The translations under genes were made by a program, and so were the position numbers. 64,000 nucleotides of DNA, from positions 186,001-250,000 of the forward strand of contig NZ_RCNS01000002.1 in assembly GCF_009725995.1 (NCBI RefSeq). Direction: 5' to 3'. The DNA comes from Zobellia laminariae. Its GTDB lineage: Bacteria; Bacteroidota; Bacteroidia; Flavobacteriales; Flavobacteriaceae. The notes under the pieces are model-generated. The model had not been told where the DNA came from, ran no database searches, and was given only the letters and a program-made list of their open reading frames with translations. Below are positions 26,217 to 34,400 of the stretch, piece after piece. The first letter of the stretch is position 1, and every line of letters begins with the position of its first letter.

Positions 26217-26801
26217 GTGAAAAACGGCACAATAAAAAACATCAAAAAGGAAGTTTTATCAGATAATTGGTACACCTTAAACAAGTATGTTTACGAGTAT
26301 CAAAAGGAAGATGGTTCTTGGGAAACTCAACAACGTGAAGCCTATGATCGTGGCAATGGAGCAGCAATTCTATTGTACAATCAGAAAAAGGGAACGGTGG
26401 TGCTAACAAAACAATTCCGTATGCCTACCTATGTTAATGGTAATCATAGTGGAATGATGATAGAGGTCTGTGCTGGTCTTTTAGATGGCGATAATCCTGA
26501 AGATTGCATCAGAAAAGAAGTAGAAGAAGAAACAGGCTACAAGATAGAAAACGTCAAAAAAGTATTTGAATCTTATATGTCACCAGGTTCGGTAACAGAA
26601 ATACTCCATTTTTTTGTGGGTGCCTATGAGGAAAAAATGAAAATTGGCGACGGTGGTGGTGCAGAAGATGAAACCGAGAACATAGAGGTTCTTGAATATC
26701 CGTTTGATGTAGCTATGGCTATGATTTCTTCTGGAGAAATCAAAGACGCTAAAACCATTCTGTTATTACAATACGCGGCTGTTCATAAACTGCTGGCCTA
26801 G
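26217..26801 (+). CDS. nudK: NudK-like Nudix hydrolase (GDP-mannose pyrophosphatase family)
   Basis: 194-residue cytoplasmic Nudix hydrolase, predicted to cleave GDP-mannose or ADP-ribose-type nucleotide sugars to NMP and sugar phosphate. It resembles E. coli NudK throughout: [43 protein letters not shown], and the Nudix helix region [20 protein letters not shown] followed by [17 protein letters not shown] and [13 protein letters not shown] complete the match. The start is a GTG at 26217; the next residues [16 protein letters not shown] fit the NudK N-terminus, so the rare start is favoured. Confidence 0.88.
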   Translation: MKNGTIKNIKKEVLSDNWYTLNKYVYEYQKEDGSWETQQREAYDRGNGAAILLYNQKKGTVVLTKQFRMPTYVNGNHSGMMIEVCAGLLDGDNPEDCIRKEVEEETGYKIENVKKVFESYMSPGSVTEILHFFVGAYEEKMKIGDGGGAEDETENIEVLEYPFDVAMAMISSGEIKDAKTILLLQYAAVHKLLA

Positions 26802-26832
26802 TCAACTTTTAGTTAGGTCCTATATTTCTACC

Positions 26833-28101
26833 TTAATAGGTATCTGCTATTTGTCGTAAAATCTGTTGTATCTTCTTTTTTACCTCAGAGGTGGGTTGTT
26901 GGTAATGATTGTTCATAAAACTAAAAATCAACGTTTTTCCCGTTTTGGTAATAAGGTAGCCACTCAGACAATAATTATTACTCAGACTACCGGACTTGGC
27001 ATATATTTTTGGAAACCCACCGTCATAATCCCATGTTTTTAAAGTTCCAGAAACTGCGTTCTCTGGAAAAATAGAGAACAGTCTTTGGCGGGGAACCGTC
27101 TGGTACAATTTGTTTAAAACACTTACCATAGACTCTGGAGTGAACAAATTATAACGAGAAAGCCCGGAACCATCAACCCATCTAGGAGGTTGTTTTAAAT
27201 CTGCTAATTGGTTTTCAAGAATATATTCCCTTGTTCTTTTTCCACTAAGGGTGTCGGATAGGGTAGATGAAGACAAAACCAGTAATTGTTCTGCAATAAA
27301 ATTATCACTTTCGTGCATCATCCGTATATAAAGGGAATCTGATGGTTGTCCGTAAAGGATTTGTTTTTCGCCTGTAATAGGTTTGTTGGATAAGCTTATT
27401 TTTTTATTCAAAGCAGATTCCAATAATTGCTTGGTTAAAACAGAATCTGTACGAAAGGGAATTTCAATAGTGTCTTTACGTGAACGTGAGAAGTAAAACG
27501 TATTTTTTTCCAATTCCCTATTCTTTTTATACCCAGTGCGTACAACATCGTTCTTAAAAAAATCAGGTATTACGTTCAGTCCGTTTGTATTGGAAATATT
27601 GGTGACATTACCATAGAGTGGTAAAGAGGTTATTTCAGGTTGATAGTAATATTGATAATCGTCCCACGCCCATCCTTGACCCAACTTTTTGTCTTCAAAA
27701 TTATTCAGGTCAAGAACTATGGAATTATATTTTTGTAGAAAATGAAAAGCAGTACTATCCTTAAAATGCGGGTGTAGGAAAGAAGGATCTCCAGTACCCT
27801 CAACATATACCGTATTATTTTTAACAGCGTATTTCAAAGCAGGGACCTGTTGGGGTAATAATTGCAAAGAAGCAAATAGTGTAAAGATTTTGGTATTGCT
27901 AGCCGGTGTAAAGTATTTCTCACTTTTGTTAGAGTACAGAGTATCGTTCGTTTCTGGGTCTAAAACCAGCAAGCCCACAAACTGATTTTTATAAAAGTCA
28001 GATAAAATAATGGTGTCTGTAGATTTAGAAATAATCTTCTTATATGATTTACAGCTAGTTAAAGAAACAAAGGCAAGAAGTATAAATAGTATTTTTTTCA
28101 T
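26833..28101 (-). CDS. D-alanyl-D-alanine carboxypeptidase/endopeptidase, PBP4 (DacB) type, lipoprotein
   Basis: Serine peptidase of family S13 acting on peptidoglycan. From the ATG at 28101 it has 422 residues with lipoprotein signal VSLTSC (Cys17). The penicillin-binding motifs are SxxK as Ser68-Asn-Thr-Lys71, SxN as Ser265-Asp-Asn267 (HESDNFIAEQ), and KTG as Lys369-Ser-Gly371 (YAKSGSLSN). WVDGSGLSRYNLFTPESM and SGTLKTW are also typical. An in-frame ATG at 28143 would give a poorer signal. The KSG variant of the third motif is common in PBP4 relatives. Confidence 0.9.
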   Translation of the reverse strand: MKKILFILLAFVSLTSCKSYKKIISKSTDTIILSDFYKNQFVGLLVLDPETNDTLYSNKSEKYFTPASNTKIFTLFASLQLLPQQVPALKYAVKNNTVYVEGTGDPSFLHPHFKDSTAFHFLQKYNSIVLDLNNFEDKKLGQGWAWDDYQYYYQPEITSLPLYGNVTNISNTNGLNVIPDFFKNDVVRTGYKKNRELEKNTFYFSRSRKDTIEIPFRTDSVLTKQLLESALNKKISLSNKPITGEKQILYGQPSDSLYIRMMHESDNFIAEQLLVLSSSTLSDTLSGKRTREYILENQLADLKQPPRWVDGSGLSRYNLFTPESMVSVLNKLYQTVPRQRLFSIFPENAVSGTLKTWDYDGGFPKIYAKSGSLSNNYCLSGYLITKTGKTLIFSFMNNHYQQPTSEVKKKIQQILRQIADTY

Positions 28102-28256
28102 TTTTAAAATTGTGTTACCGCCTGTATCTAGGGCATTTAACAAGAAATTGGCTTACATTTAACAACCCCTAAGCAATATAGTAAATGCATTATTGTTTAA
28201 CTTTATAAGGAGAGAATTTCTCTTAACAACAACTAATAACTTAAACATTTTGACAT

Positions 28257-28454
28257 ATGGCTAGAGCTATGCTTGAATACTCTAAAACAGTATTGAAAAA
28301 AGTTAGTTTTGACGCGAAATTGTTCATTAAAGAACTTCAAAAAGCAGTATCAATGTTGCTTCCCGAAGAAATTGAAGAACTTGAACTCTGGTTACATCAA
28401 TTTATTACAGATAAGCCAGAACTAAAACAAACGCTTATTTATATAAAATCATAA
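28257..28454 (+). CDS. Small conserved-looking protein of unknown function
   Basis: 65-residue protein with helical character: MARAMLEYSKTVLKKVSFDA then LFIKELQKAVSMLLPEEIEELELWL. It is not hydrophobic enough to be membrane-spanning and has no signal peptide. Codon use looks like real coding sequence and it is followed directly by its own strong terminator, so I accept it as a gene. Upstream TAACTTTA at 28198-28205 resembles a -7 box, and AGAGAATTTCTCT at 28211-28223 is a 13-base palindrome in the leader. Function unknown; proteins of this type appear common in Flavobacteriia. Confidence 0.75.
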   Translation: MARAMLEYSKTVLKKVSFDAKLFIKELQKAVSMLLPEEIEELELWLHQFITDKPELKQTLIYIKS

Positions 28455-28458
28455 TTAA

Positions 28459-28484
28459 AAGCCCTCTAAACAGAGGGCTTTTTT
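28459..28484 (+). terminator. Terminator of the 65-residue protein gene
   Basis: Stem AAGCCCTCT/AGAGGGCTT, four-base loop, then a T-run, five bases after the stop codon. Confidence 0.88.
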
Positions 28485-28542
28485 AATATTACTACCCAAG
28501 CATAGTATAGCACGATTTAGCTATAAATAAACGGGTAACAAC

Positions 28543-29481
28543 TTATTTGTTTACAGGACTGATAATCTGTACATCTTGAAAAGCAATGGCTCCTCTAACA
28601 ATACTAGAGATGACATCTCTTAACGCATTTGTAATCTGAATTTTTAACTCACTTTTGTGGTAAATTAAGCTTACTTCACGAGCAGGTGAGGGCTTATCAA
28701 AATACTTCAACTTGCTTTTCTTTTTATCATCTAATACCAAGGTGTTTAAATAAGGCAATAGAGTCATTCCAAGGTCTTCATCGGCTAGATTGATCAATGT
28801 CTCAAAACTGCCGCTTTCCAAACGAAATTGCTTAGTGTCTAAATTCCGTGTTGCTTTACATAGGTTAATCACATTATCTCTAAAGCAATGCCCATCTTGT
28901 AGCAATAGAACATCATTAATGTCTAAATCCTCTGGCTTTAATGTTTTTGCTTTTCCAAGTCTATGCTCTTTTGGAACATAGCCTACAAATGGCTCGTAAT
29001 ACAAAGGCCGCTCTTTTATGAACTCAATACCCAATGGCGTTGCAGCAATTGCCGCATCTATATGACCATCTTGGATGTTACGAATTAGCGTTTCTGTGCT
29101 CTGCTCTTTTATAATCAAATTTACCTTGGGGTATTTGCTAATAAAAGTTTTGAGAAACATGGGCAATAGTGTGGGCATTATGGTTGGTATAATGCCTAAA
29201 GTAAAATCACCTCCTATAAATCCTTTTTCTTGATCTACTACATCTTTTATTCTACTGGCTTCATTTACGATGTTTTTTGCCTGCGCAACTATTTTTGCTC
29301 CTACTTCTGTAATAGAAATAGGTTTTTTGCTTCTATCAAAAATCAAAACATCTAGCTCGTCTTCTAACTTTTGTACTTGCATACTTAAGGTGGGTTGCGT
29401 AACGAAGCTTTTTTCTGCAGCTAAGGTGAAGTTTTTATGCTCGGCAACGGCCAGCACATATTGTAATTGAGTAATTGTCAT
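28543..29481 (-). CDS. oxyR: OxyR, peroxide-sensing LysR-family regulator
   Basis: 312-residue LysR-type activator. The winged helix-turn-helix is at the N-terminus (TLAAEKSFVTQPTLSMQVQ), then a substrate-binding-like domain. GHCFRDNVINLC places cysteines at positions 199 and 208, exactly the numbering and spacing of the redox pair in E. coli OxyR, so disulfide-based peroxide sensing is very likely. It is divergent from dps, the classic OxyR target, with a palindrome in the 107-base gap. It probably activates dps and may repress itself. Confidence 0.95.
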   Translation of the reverse strand: MTITQLQYVLAVAEHKNFTLAAEKSFVTQPTLSMQVQKLEDELDVLIFDRSKKPISITEVGAKIVAQAKNIVNEASRIKDVVDQEKGFIGGDFTLGIIPTIMPTLLPMFLKTFISKYPKVNLIIKEQSTETLIRNIQDGHIDAAIAATPLGIEFIKERPLYYEPFVGYVPKEHRLGKAKTLKPEDLDINDVLLLQDGHCFRDNVINLCKATRNLDTKQFRLESGSFETLINLADEDLGMTLLPYLNTLVLDDKKKSKLKYFDKPSPAREVSLIYHKSELKIQITNALRDVISSIVRGAIAFQDVQIISPVNK

Positions 29482-29519
29482 TTGCTATAAATTCTAGTGA
29501 TAAAAATATAAAAACTATC

Positions 29520-29535
29520 AATGATATCTATCATT
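29520..29535. promoter_or_regulatory. Candidate OxyR operator between oxyR and dps
   Basis: Perfect inverted repeat AATGATA-TC-TATCATT. It does not match the E. coli OxyR consensus of four ATAG/CTAT blocks well, but shows LysR-type dyad symmetry. TACCTTTA at 29556-29563, one base off the TAnnTTTG box, would put a dps start near 29570 and centre the dyad about 42 bases upstream, a usual position for activation. Confidence 0.5.
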
Positions 29536-29588
29536 AAGAAGGGTCTAATATTGGGTACCTTTATACTATAGTTAAAACAACAAGAACC

Positions 29589-30068
29589 ATGAAACTAAAT
29601 AGTATAGGATTAAGCGAAAAAGATTCAAAATCATTAAGCGAAGATTTAAACGAATTGCTAGCTAATTTTCAACGTTACTACCAAAATTTAAGAGGTATTC
29701 ATTGGAATATAAAAGGGAAACGCTTTTTTGAGCTCCACCCAAAATTTGAAGAACTATATACAGAAGCAAATCTTAATGTAGATGAGATTGCAGAGCGTAT
29801 ACTTACTTTAGGGGGAGTGCCATTGCATACGTTTGAGGATTATATAAAAAACTCAAAAGTACCAGTAGGTAAGAATATAAGTAAAGATGAAGATGCTATC
29901 CGTTTGGTAGTAGATTCATTAAAAGGTCTTTTGGTTATTGAGAGACGAATTTTAGATGCTTCAGGTGAATCTGGAGACGAAGGTACCAACTCTATGATGA
30001 GTGATTTCATTACAGGTCAGGAAAAAACAGTCTGGATGATGAAAGCTTGGTTGGCTGAAGAAATATAG
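29589..30068 (+). CDS. dps: Dps-family DNA-binding ferritin-like protein
   Basis: 159-residue ferroxidase that forms dodecamers, stores iron and consumes hydrogen peroxide, protecting DNA. The intersubunit ferroxidase residues are His38 (GIHWNIKG), His50, Asp65 and Glu69 (NVDEIAER), with the 12-15-4 spacing of known Dps proteins. The C-terminal MMKAWLAEEI is typical. The N-terminus lacks a long lysine-rich tail, so strong DNA binding is uncertain. Divergent from oxyR and probably controlled by it; ends at a strong terminator. Confidence 0.95.
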   Translation: MKLNSIGLSEKDSKSLSEDLNELLANFQRYYQNLRGIHWNIKGKRFFELHPKFEELYTEANLNVDEIAERILTLGGVPLHTFEDYIKNSKVPVGKNISKDEDAIRLVVDSLKGLLVIERRILDASGESGDEGTNSMMSDFITGQEKTVWMMKAWLAEEI

Positions 30069-30087
30069 TTTAGGCGATTATAGATGA

Positions 30088-30127
30088 AAAATCCCCGATG
30101 GACATTAATGTTCATCGGGGATTTTTT
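30088..30127. terminator. Bidirectional terminator between dps and the TfoX-domain gene
   Basis: Very long stem AATCCCCGATGGACAT/ATGTTCATCGGGGATT (one G-T wobble) with a two-base loop and T-runs on both sides, between convergent genes. Its right end touches the stop codon of the TfoX-domain gene. Confidence 0.9.
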
Positions 30128-30495
30128 TATTTCTTGTTTTTCTTCTTGCTCTTTGTGGCCAACGGATTAAAATCTAAACAAAGTTGAATCCAACTTTCTA
30201 AGTCTTCGTCCGTGTCCATTCCGTCTGCATCTACATAAATATAACTTTTCATCTTGCGGCCAGTTAAGTCCATAGGTCTGCAATGGGGTAATTGAAGTAT
30301 ATTGTCATAATTATCCCTTCCTATTCTTGCCATCATACGAGATGACTCACTGTCCTTATCAATAGTAATTGCAAAACACATTTTTTCATCTACCATAAAG
30401 CATAGGGTACCCATCATTTTCTTCTCTTCGGAATACACATGCTTTTGCTTTAATATTTGTCTACATCGGTCGGCAAGATATTCGTCGTAAGCCAT
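30127..30495 (-). CDS. TfoX/Sxy N-terminal domain protein
   Basis: 122 residues comprising the TfoX N-terminal domain only: KKMMGTLCFMVDEKMCFAI is the diagnostic segment, and RKMKSYIYVDADGMDTDEDL and WIQLCLDF complete the domain. The C-terminus is a lysine-rich tail. In gammaproteobacteria Sxy/TfoX controls competence; the single-domain Bacteroidota proteins have no known role. No competence genes are nearby. Confidence 0.88.
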   Translation of the reverse strand: MAYDEYLADRCRQILKQKHVYSEEKKMMGTLCFMVDEKMCFAITIDKDSESSRMMARIGRDNYDNILQLPHCRPMDLTGRKMKSYIYVDADGMDTDEDLESWIQLCLDFNPLATKSKKKNKK

Positions 30496-30680
30496 TTTTT
30501 GTCTTGTGGATTAAAGTTTGAATGGTGGCAGGTTGGTCATATTTCAAAAATACAGTTTTGTTTAGTACTGTTTAAAGTCTTTGGCTTTATAGATTGTAAA
30601 AAGCGTTTATTGGGCTGGTCACAATTGCTGGATTACCGTTGCTTATAGTTATATTCGAATAACGAAAAATATATAGTACA

Positions 30681-31664
30681 ATGAAGGTTTTATTTATAGG
30701 TGGAACAGGAAATATAAGTACAGCATCTAGTCACTTGGCATTAGAAAAGGGCATTGACCTCTATCACTTAAATAGAGGTACAAATAAGGCAGGCCTGCCA
30801 GGTGTGAATACTATTTTTGGTGATATAAATAAACCGGAAGAACTTTCTGAATTACAGAACCACACTTGGGATGTAGTAGTGAATTGGATTGCTTTTACAC
30901 CAGAAGATATAGAGCGTGATATTGCCTTGTTTCAAGGGAAGACAAAGCAGTATATTTTTATCAGTTCGGCATCTTGTTATCAGACTCCTTTGCAATATCC
31001 TATTATAACCGAATCTACTCCGCTTTGTAATAATTTATGGGATTATTCTCAAGAAAAAATTAGAAGTGAAGAGCGTTTAATGAAAGCGTATAGGGAAACA
31101 GGTTTTCCTATTACTATTGTTCGTCCATCCTTAACATACGACACAGTAATTCCTATTGCCATTGGCGGTTTCAGGGAATGGACAACGGCCAATCGTATTA
31201 TAAATGGCGAAGAAATTATTATTCATGGTGATGGAACTTCGTTGTGGACGGTTACCCATGCAGATGATTTTGCAAAAGGCTTTGTAGGTCTGTTAGGATT
31301 AACAACAGCTATTGGGCATGCTTTTCATATTACGTCTGACGAAATATTGAGTTGGAATATGATTTACAAAATTTTTGCCGATGCTCTTGGGTATGAAGCT
31401 AGGGTAGTGCATATTGCTTCAGATTTTATATGTAAAATTGAACCATCATTTACAGGTACTTTACTGGCCGATAAAGGAGAAAGTGTCATTTTTGATAATT
31501 CCAAGATCAAAACATTTGTACCTGACTTTAAAGCAACCATTCCTTTTTCAGAAGGAATTAGAAGAACCTTAAAATGGTTTAATGAAAATCCTGAACATAA
31601 AGTCGTAAATGAAGATAAAAACCAGAAAATAGAGCGTATTCTTAAGGCTTATAAATCGCTCTAA
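30681..31664 (+). CDS. NAD-dependent epimerase/dehydratase family protein (extended SDR)
   Basis: 327-residue extended short-chain dehydrogenase. The Rossmann motif is LFIGGTGNIS at residues 4-13, and the active site follows as FISSASCY with the Tyr/Lys pair YSQEK about 25 residues later. HGDGTSLWTVTHADDFAKGF is typical of the atypical epimerase branch found with RNA-binding-like chloroplast homologues. Substrate unknown, probably a nucleotide sugar or related compound. Convergent with PaiB with only five bases between them and no separate terminator. Confidence 0.85.
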   Translation: MKVLFIGGTGNISTASSHLALEKGIDLYHLNRGTNKAGLPGVNTIFGDINKPEELSELQNHTWDVVVNWIAFTPEDIERDIALFQGKTKQYIFISSASCYQTPLQYPIITESTPLCNNLWDYSQEKIRSEERLMKAYRETGFPITIVRPSLTYDTVIPIAIGGFREWTTANRIINGEEIIIHGDGTSLWTVTHADDFAKGFVGLLGLTTAIGHAFHITSDEILSWNMIYKIFADALGYEARVVHIASDFICKIEPSFTGTLLADKGESVIFDNSKIKTFVPDFKATIPFSEGIRRTLKWFNENPEHKVVNEDKNQKIERILKAYKSL

Positions 31665-31669
31665 GAATT

Positions 31670-32275
31670 CTATTTGTTTTTCATGGCTTTGGCAACTTCA
31701 ATACTCATGGGGTTCTTGGAGTCTTCTAGCTCTTCAATGATTTTCGGGTGGTCTTGTTCGCGGTTTTTAGATAATTTGTATTGCGCTTGAATATCTGTTA
31801 TCTCAATCTGAAAACCCACTACACCTTTTATCTGTTTCAATGTGCGGGGAGACATGTCTTTTAGAGAAATAGGTTTCTTTGAATTCGCTTCGTATTTATC
31901 TACTAGCCTGTGCATAGATGCCATAACTTCTTCTTCACTCAAAATTTTTAGTTTCCCATAAACGTGAACGGCAACATAATTCCATGTAGGTACTTCTTCA
32001 TCTTTGTACCAAGATGAGGATATATAGGAATGCGGACCGTTAAATATACAGAGTACTTCTTCATTCTGGTCAAACTCGCGCCATTGTGGGTTGGCCTTGG
32101 CAATATGGGCCGTGAGAACCTCTTTTCCGTCTTCTGTGGTTTCTAATTCTAAAGGAATATGTGTAGCCCAAGGTTTGTTTTGATATTGGCTTACGAGAAT
32201 TCCAAAACTGTTCGCTTTTAAGAACGCTCTAATTTCTGAAGCATTTTCGTTACGGTGATGATCAGGTATAAACAT
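31670..32275 (-). CDS. PaiB-family FMN-binding protein
   Basis: 201-residue split-barrel flavoprotein-like protein of the PaiB family (first described as a repressor of degradative enzymes and sporulation in Bacillus). Clear landmarks are the start MFIPDHHRNENASEIRAFL, ATHIPLELE, and the pair HSYISSSWY and VPTWNYVAVHVYG. The C-terminal half carries LKQIKGVVGFQIEI. Whether it regulates transcription here or acts as an FMN-dependent enzyme is not known. Confidence 0.92.
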   Translation of the reverse strand: MFIPDHHRNENASEIRAFLKANSFGILVSQYQNKPWATHIPLELETTEDGKEVLTAHIAKANPQWREFDQNEEVLCIFNGPHSYISSSWYKDEEVPTWNYVAVHVYGKLKILSEEEVMASMHRLVDKYEANSKKPISLKDMSPRTLKQIKGVVGFQIEITDIQAQYKLSKNREQDHPKIIEELEDSKNPMSIEVAKAMKNK

Positions 32276-32416
32276 AAGCTAAGTTAATTGTCAGTTCTAT
32301 AAGAGCTGTATTTTAAGAAAGTGTAAAAAGTGTCTTTTAGGGCGAATATTAATGCGTATGAGGCAAGCGCTATTGCAAACATTCCGTAAATTTAAATTCA
32401 CTTTAAAAATAAATAT

Positions 32417-33250
32417 ATGCCATTTATAAAGAACAAAAAAGGAAAAGAAGACGTAGAAATATTTTATGAGGATTATGGCTCCGGACAACCGGTTATACTT
32501 ATTCACGGGTGGCCCTTAAGTCACAAAGCGTGGGAGCAACAAGTTTGGAAAATTGTAGAGGAAGGCTATCGCTGTATCGCTTATGATAGAAGAGGCTTTG
32601 GAGCGTCTTCAGCGCCATGGGGAGAGTATGATTATTCCACACTTGCCAGCGATTTAAATGCCATTATTGAAGATTTAGATTTAGACAATGTGGTAATCGT
32701 TGGTTTCTCTATGGGTGGAGGAGAAGTGGTTCGTTATCTAACGGACTACGGAGCAGATAAAGTTGCAAAAGCAGCTCTAATAAGTTCTATAATTCCATTG
32801 GTAAAGAAGAAAGAAGATAATCCTGACGGAGTACCGGAAGAAACTTTAGATTGGATTAAGGAGGCCTTACAAAATGATAGGGTAGGATTCTTAAAAGAGA
32901 AGTTCCTGACGGGTTTCTATAATTATGAGGATAACAAGGACAAAGTTAGTGAAGCTCAACTGGACTATGATTTTAGTATTGCGTCACATGCTTCGCCAAG
33001 AGCTACAATTGAAGCTGCTTTAGCTTGGATGCATACGGACTTTAGACCGGAATTAAAAAATGTTACGGTACCAACGCTTATAGTTCATGGAGATGCGGAT
33101 GCAACGGTCCCACAGGCCACTTCCGCTGATCAGGCAGCAAAAGGAATTAAGGATAATCAATACGAAGTTATTAAAGGTGCGCCTCATGGTCTGAACCTAA
33201 CACATGCCGATGAATTAAATGAAATTCTTATTTCGTTCTTGAAAAAGTAA
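32417..33250 (+). CDS. Alpha/beta hydrolase, non-heme chloroperoxidase/arylesterase type
   Basis: 277-residue cytoplasmic hydrolase. It shows LIHGWPLSHKAWE (oxyanion loop), the nucleophile elbow VGFSMGGGEV with the catalytic Ser, Asp in LIVHGDADATVP, and His in GAPHGLNLTHADELN, together a complete Ser-Asp-His triad. The SMGGGE elbow is that of cofactor-free haloperoxidases and arylesterases. The true substrate is an ester or lactone of unknown identity. Single gene ending at a strong terminator. Confidence 0.9.
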   Translation: MPFIKNKKGKEDVEIFYEDYGSGQPVILIHGWPLSHKAWEQQVWKIVEEGYRCIAYDRRGFGASSAPWGEYDYSTLASDLNAIIEDLDLDNVVIVGFSMGGGEVVRYLTDYGADKVAKAALISSIIPLVKKKEDNPDGVPEETLDWIKEALQNDRVGFLKEKFLTGFYNYEDNKDKVSEAQLDYDFSIASHASPRATIEAALAWMHTDFRPELKNVTVPTLIVHGDADATVPQATSADQAAKGIKDNQYEVIKGAPHGLNLTHADELNEILISFLKK

Positions 33251-33273
33251 TGAAATAGGTAATATAAATTTAA

Positions 33274-33307
33274 AAAGCCCGAATCTATCTAGATTCGGGC
33301 TTTTTTT
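33274..33307. terminator. Bidirectional terminator between hydrolase and EEP genes
   Basis: Stem AAAAGCCCGAATCT/AGATTCGGGCTTTT with four-base loop and T-runs in both directions between convergent genes. Confidence 0.9.
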
Positions 33308-33325
33308 ATGTTTGTTGAAACTAAA

Positions 33326-34159
33326 CTATTTCTGTAGTGTAGCCATTATAGGAAGGTGGTCAGAAATATGTTGGTTATTTTCCATTCGATCATCTATGTG
33401 AATGTACTTTTCAACTTTAAAACCTCGTACAAAAATATAGTCAATGCGGTGGTCAAGCACTCGTGCATGGTCAAATCCACTAAAGGTCCCGGTAGGCCCA
33501 TAAAAAGGCTGCTCAGTTATTTCTTTTCCATCAGTCATTTCTTTTTTAAGAAACAGAATCGGTTTTGACTCAGGTTCCAAATTGAAATCACCCGTAAGGA
33601 CAACGGGAAGGTTATCTGTATTTATCTCATTAATTTTCTTTACGATAAGCGCAGCAGATTTTTCGCGTGCCTCAGTTCCTATGTGGTCAAAATGAGTATT
33701 GAACACCCAGAATTTTTGCTTGTTCGCTTTATTTTCAAATAGGCCATATGTACAAACCCGTTCCATAGCGGCATCCCAACCCACGCTAACTTTATCTGGT
33801 GTAGGGGATAACCAAAAGGTATTGGATTGTAGTAAGTTGAATTTTTCACTGTTGAAAAGAATAGGGGAGAACTCACCTTTTTTCTTCCCATCATCTCTTC
33901 CTACTCCAATATACTTGTAATCTTCCAGCGCTTCGTCTAAATAGGTCAATTGATGATACACCACCTCCTGCATGCCAATAAACTCTGGAGCATAATGCTT
34001 AATTAAACCAACCATAGGAGCTTTCCTGTCGTTCCAATTGTTTATGGTGTCATTTACATTATCATATTTAATATTGTAACTCATTACCTTGAGGTCTTGA
34101 GCTTGCGCAATATGCATGGTGAGAAAAATGAACGAAGCGAGAATAGTTCTTAAAGTCAT
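33326..34159 (-). CDS. Secreted endonuclease/exonuclease/phosphatase (EEP) family hydrolase
   Basis: 277 residues with a signal peptide (FIFLTMHIAQAQ). The mature protein is a compact EEP domain: MSYNIKYDN (Asn metal ligand), GMQEV (Glu), FNTHFDHIG (His), LTGDFNLEP (Asp and Asn), LDHRIDYIFV and ISDHLPI (Asp-His). These match Mg-dependent phosphodiesterases, including phospholipase-like and nuclease members. Its lack of added domains and periplasmic location suggest phosphate scavenging or sugar-phosphate hydrolysis; substrate uncertain. Confidence 0.9.
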   Translation of the reverse strand: MTLRTILASFIFLTMHIAQAQDLKVMSYNIKYDNVNDTINNWNDRKAPMVGLIKHYAPEFIGMQEVVYHQLTYLDEALEDYKYIGVGRDDGKKKGEFSPILFNSEKFNLLQSNTFWLSPTPDKVSVGWDAAMERVCTYGLFENKANKQKFWVFNTHFDHIGTEAREKSAALIVKKINEINTDNLPVVLTGDFNLEPESKPILFLKKEMTDGKEITEQPFYGPTGTFSGFDHARVLDHRIDYIFVRGFKVEKYIHIDDRMENNQHISDHLPIMATLQK

Positions 34160-34400
34160 TTGATGTTATGAGTTAGTATGGAATAGCAATTTAAGAATTA
34201 TCAGTTCTACTATCTTAAAAAGAAATTATGAAACTGTTATTTTTTTACTCTATAATCGCGATTAAATGCTCCAAGGCTTGTCTCGTGATACTTTAGGAAG
34301 AAAAAAGCAAAGAAAAACCGCAAGAAGAAAAGATACCTAATGGAATCAAAATCTTCTTACGGTTGTTCTAATTGTTCAATTAAATTATGAACGGACTTAT

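Noticed and set aside
29500..29540. E. coli-type OxyR site (ATAG-N7-CTAT blocks)
   Set aside because: Only one CTAT block (29515-29518) lines up; the neighbouring blocks do not match at the required spacing.
34228..34300. Short frame MKLLFFYSII... upstream of the EEP gene
   Set aside because: Only 22 codons with no supporting terminator, leader or composition.
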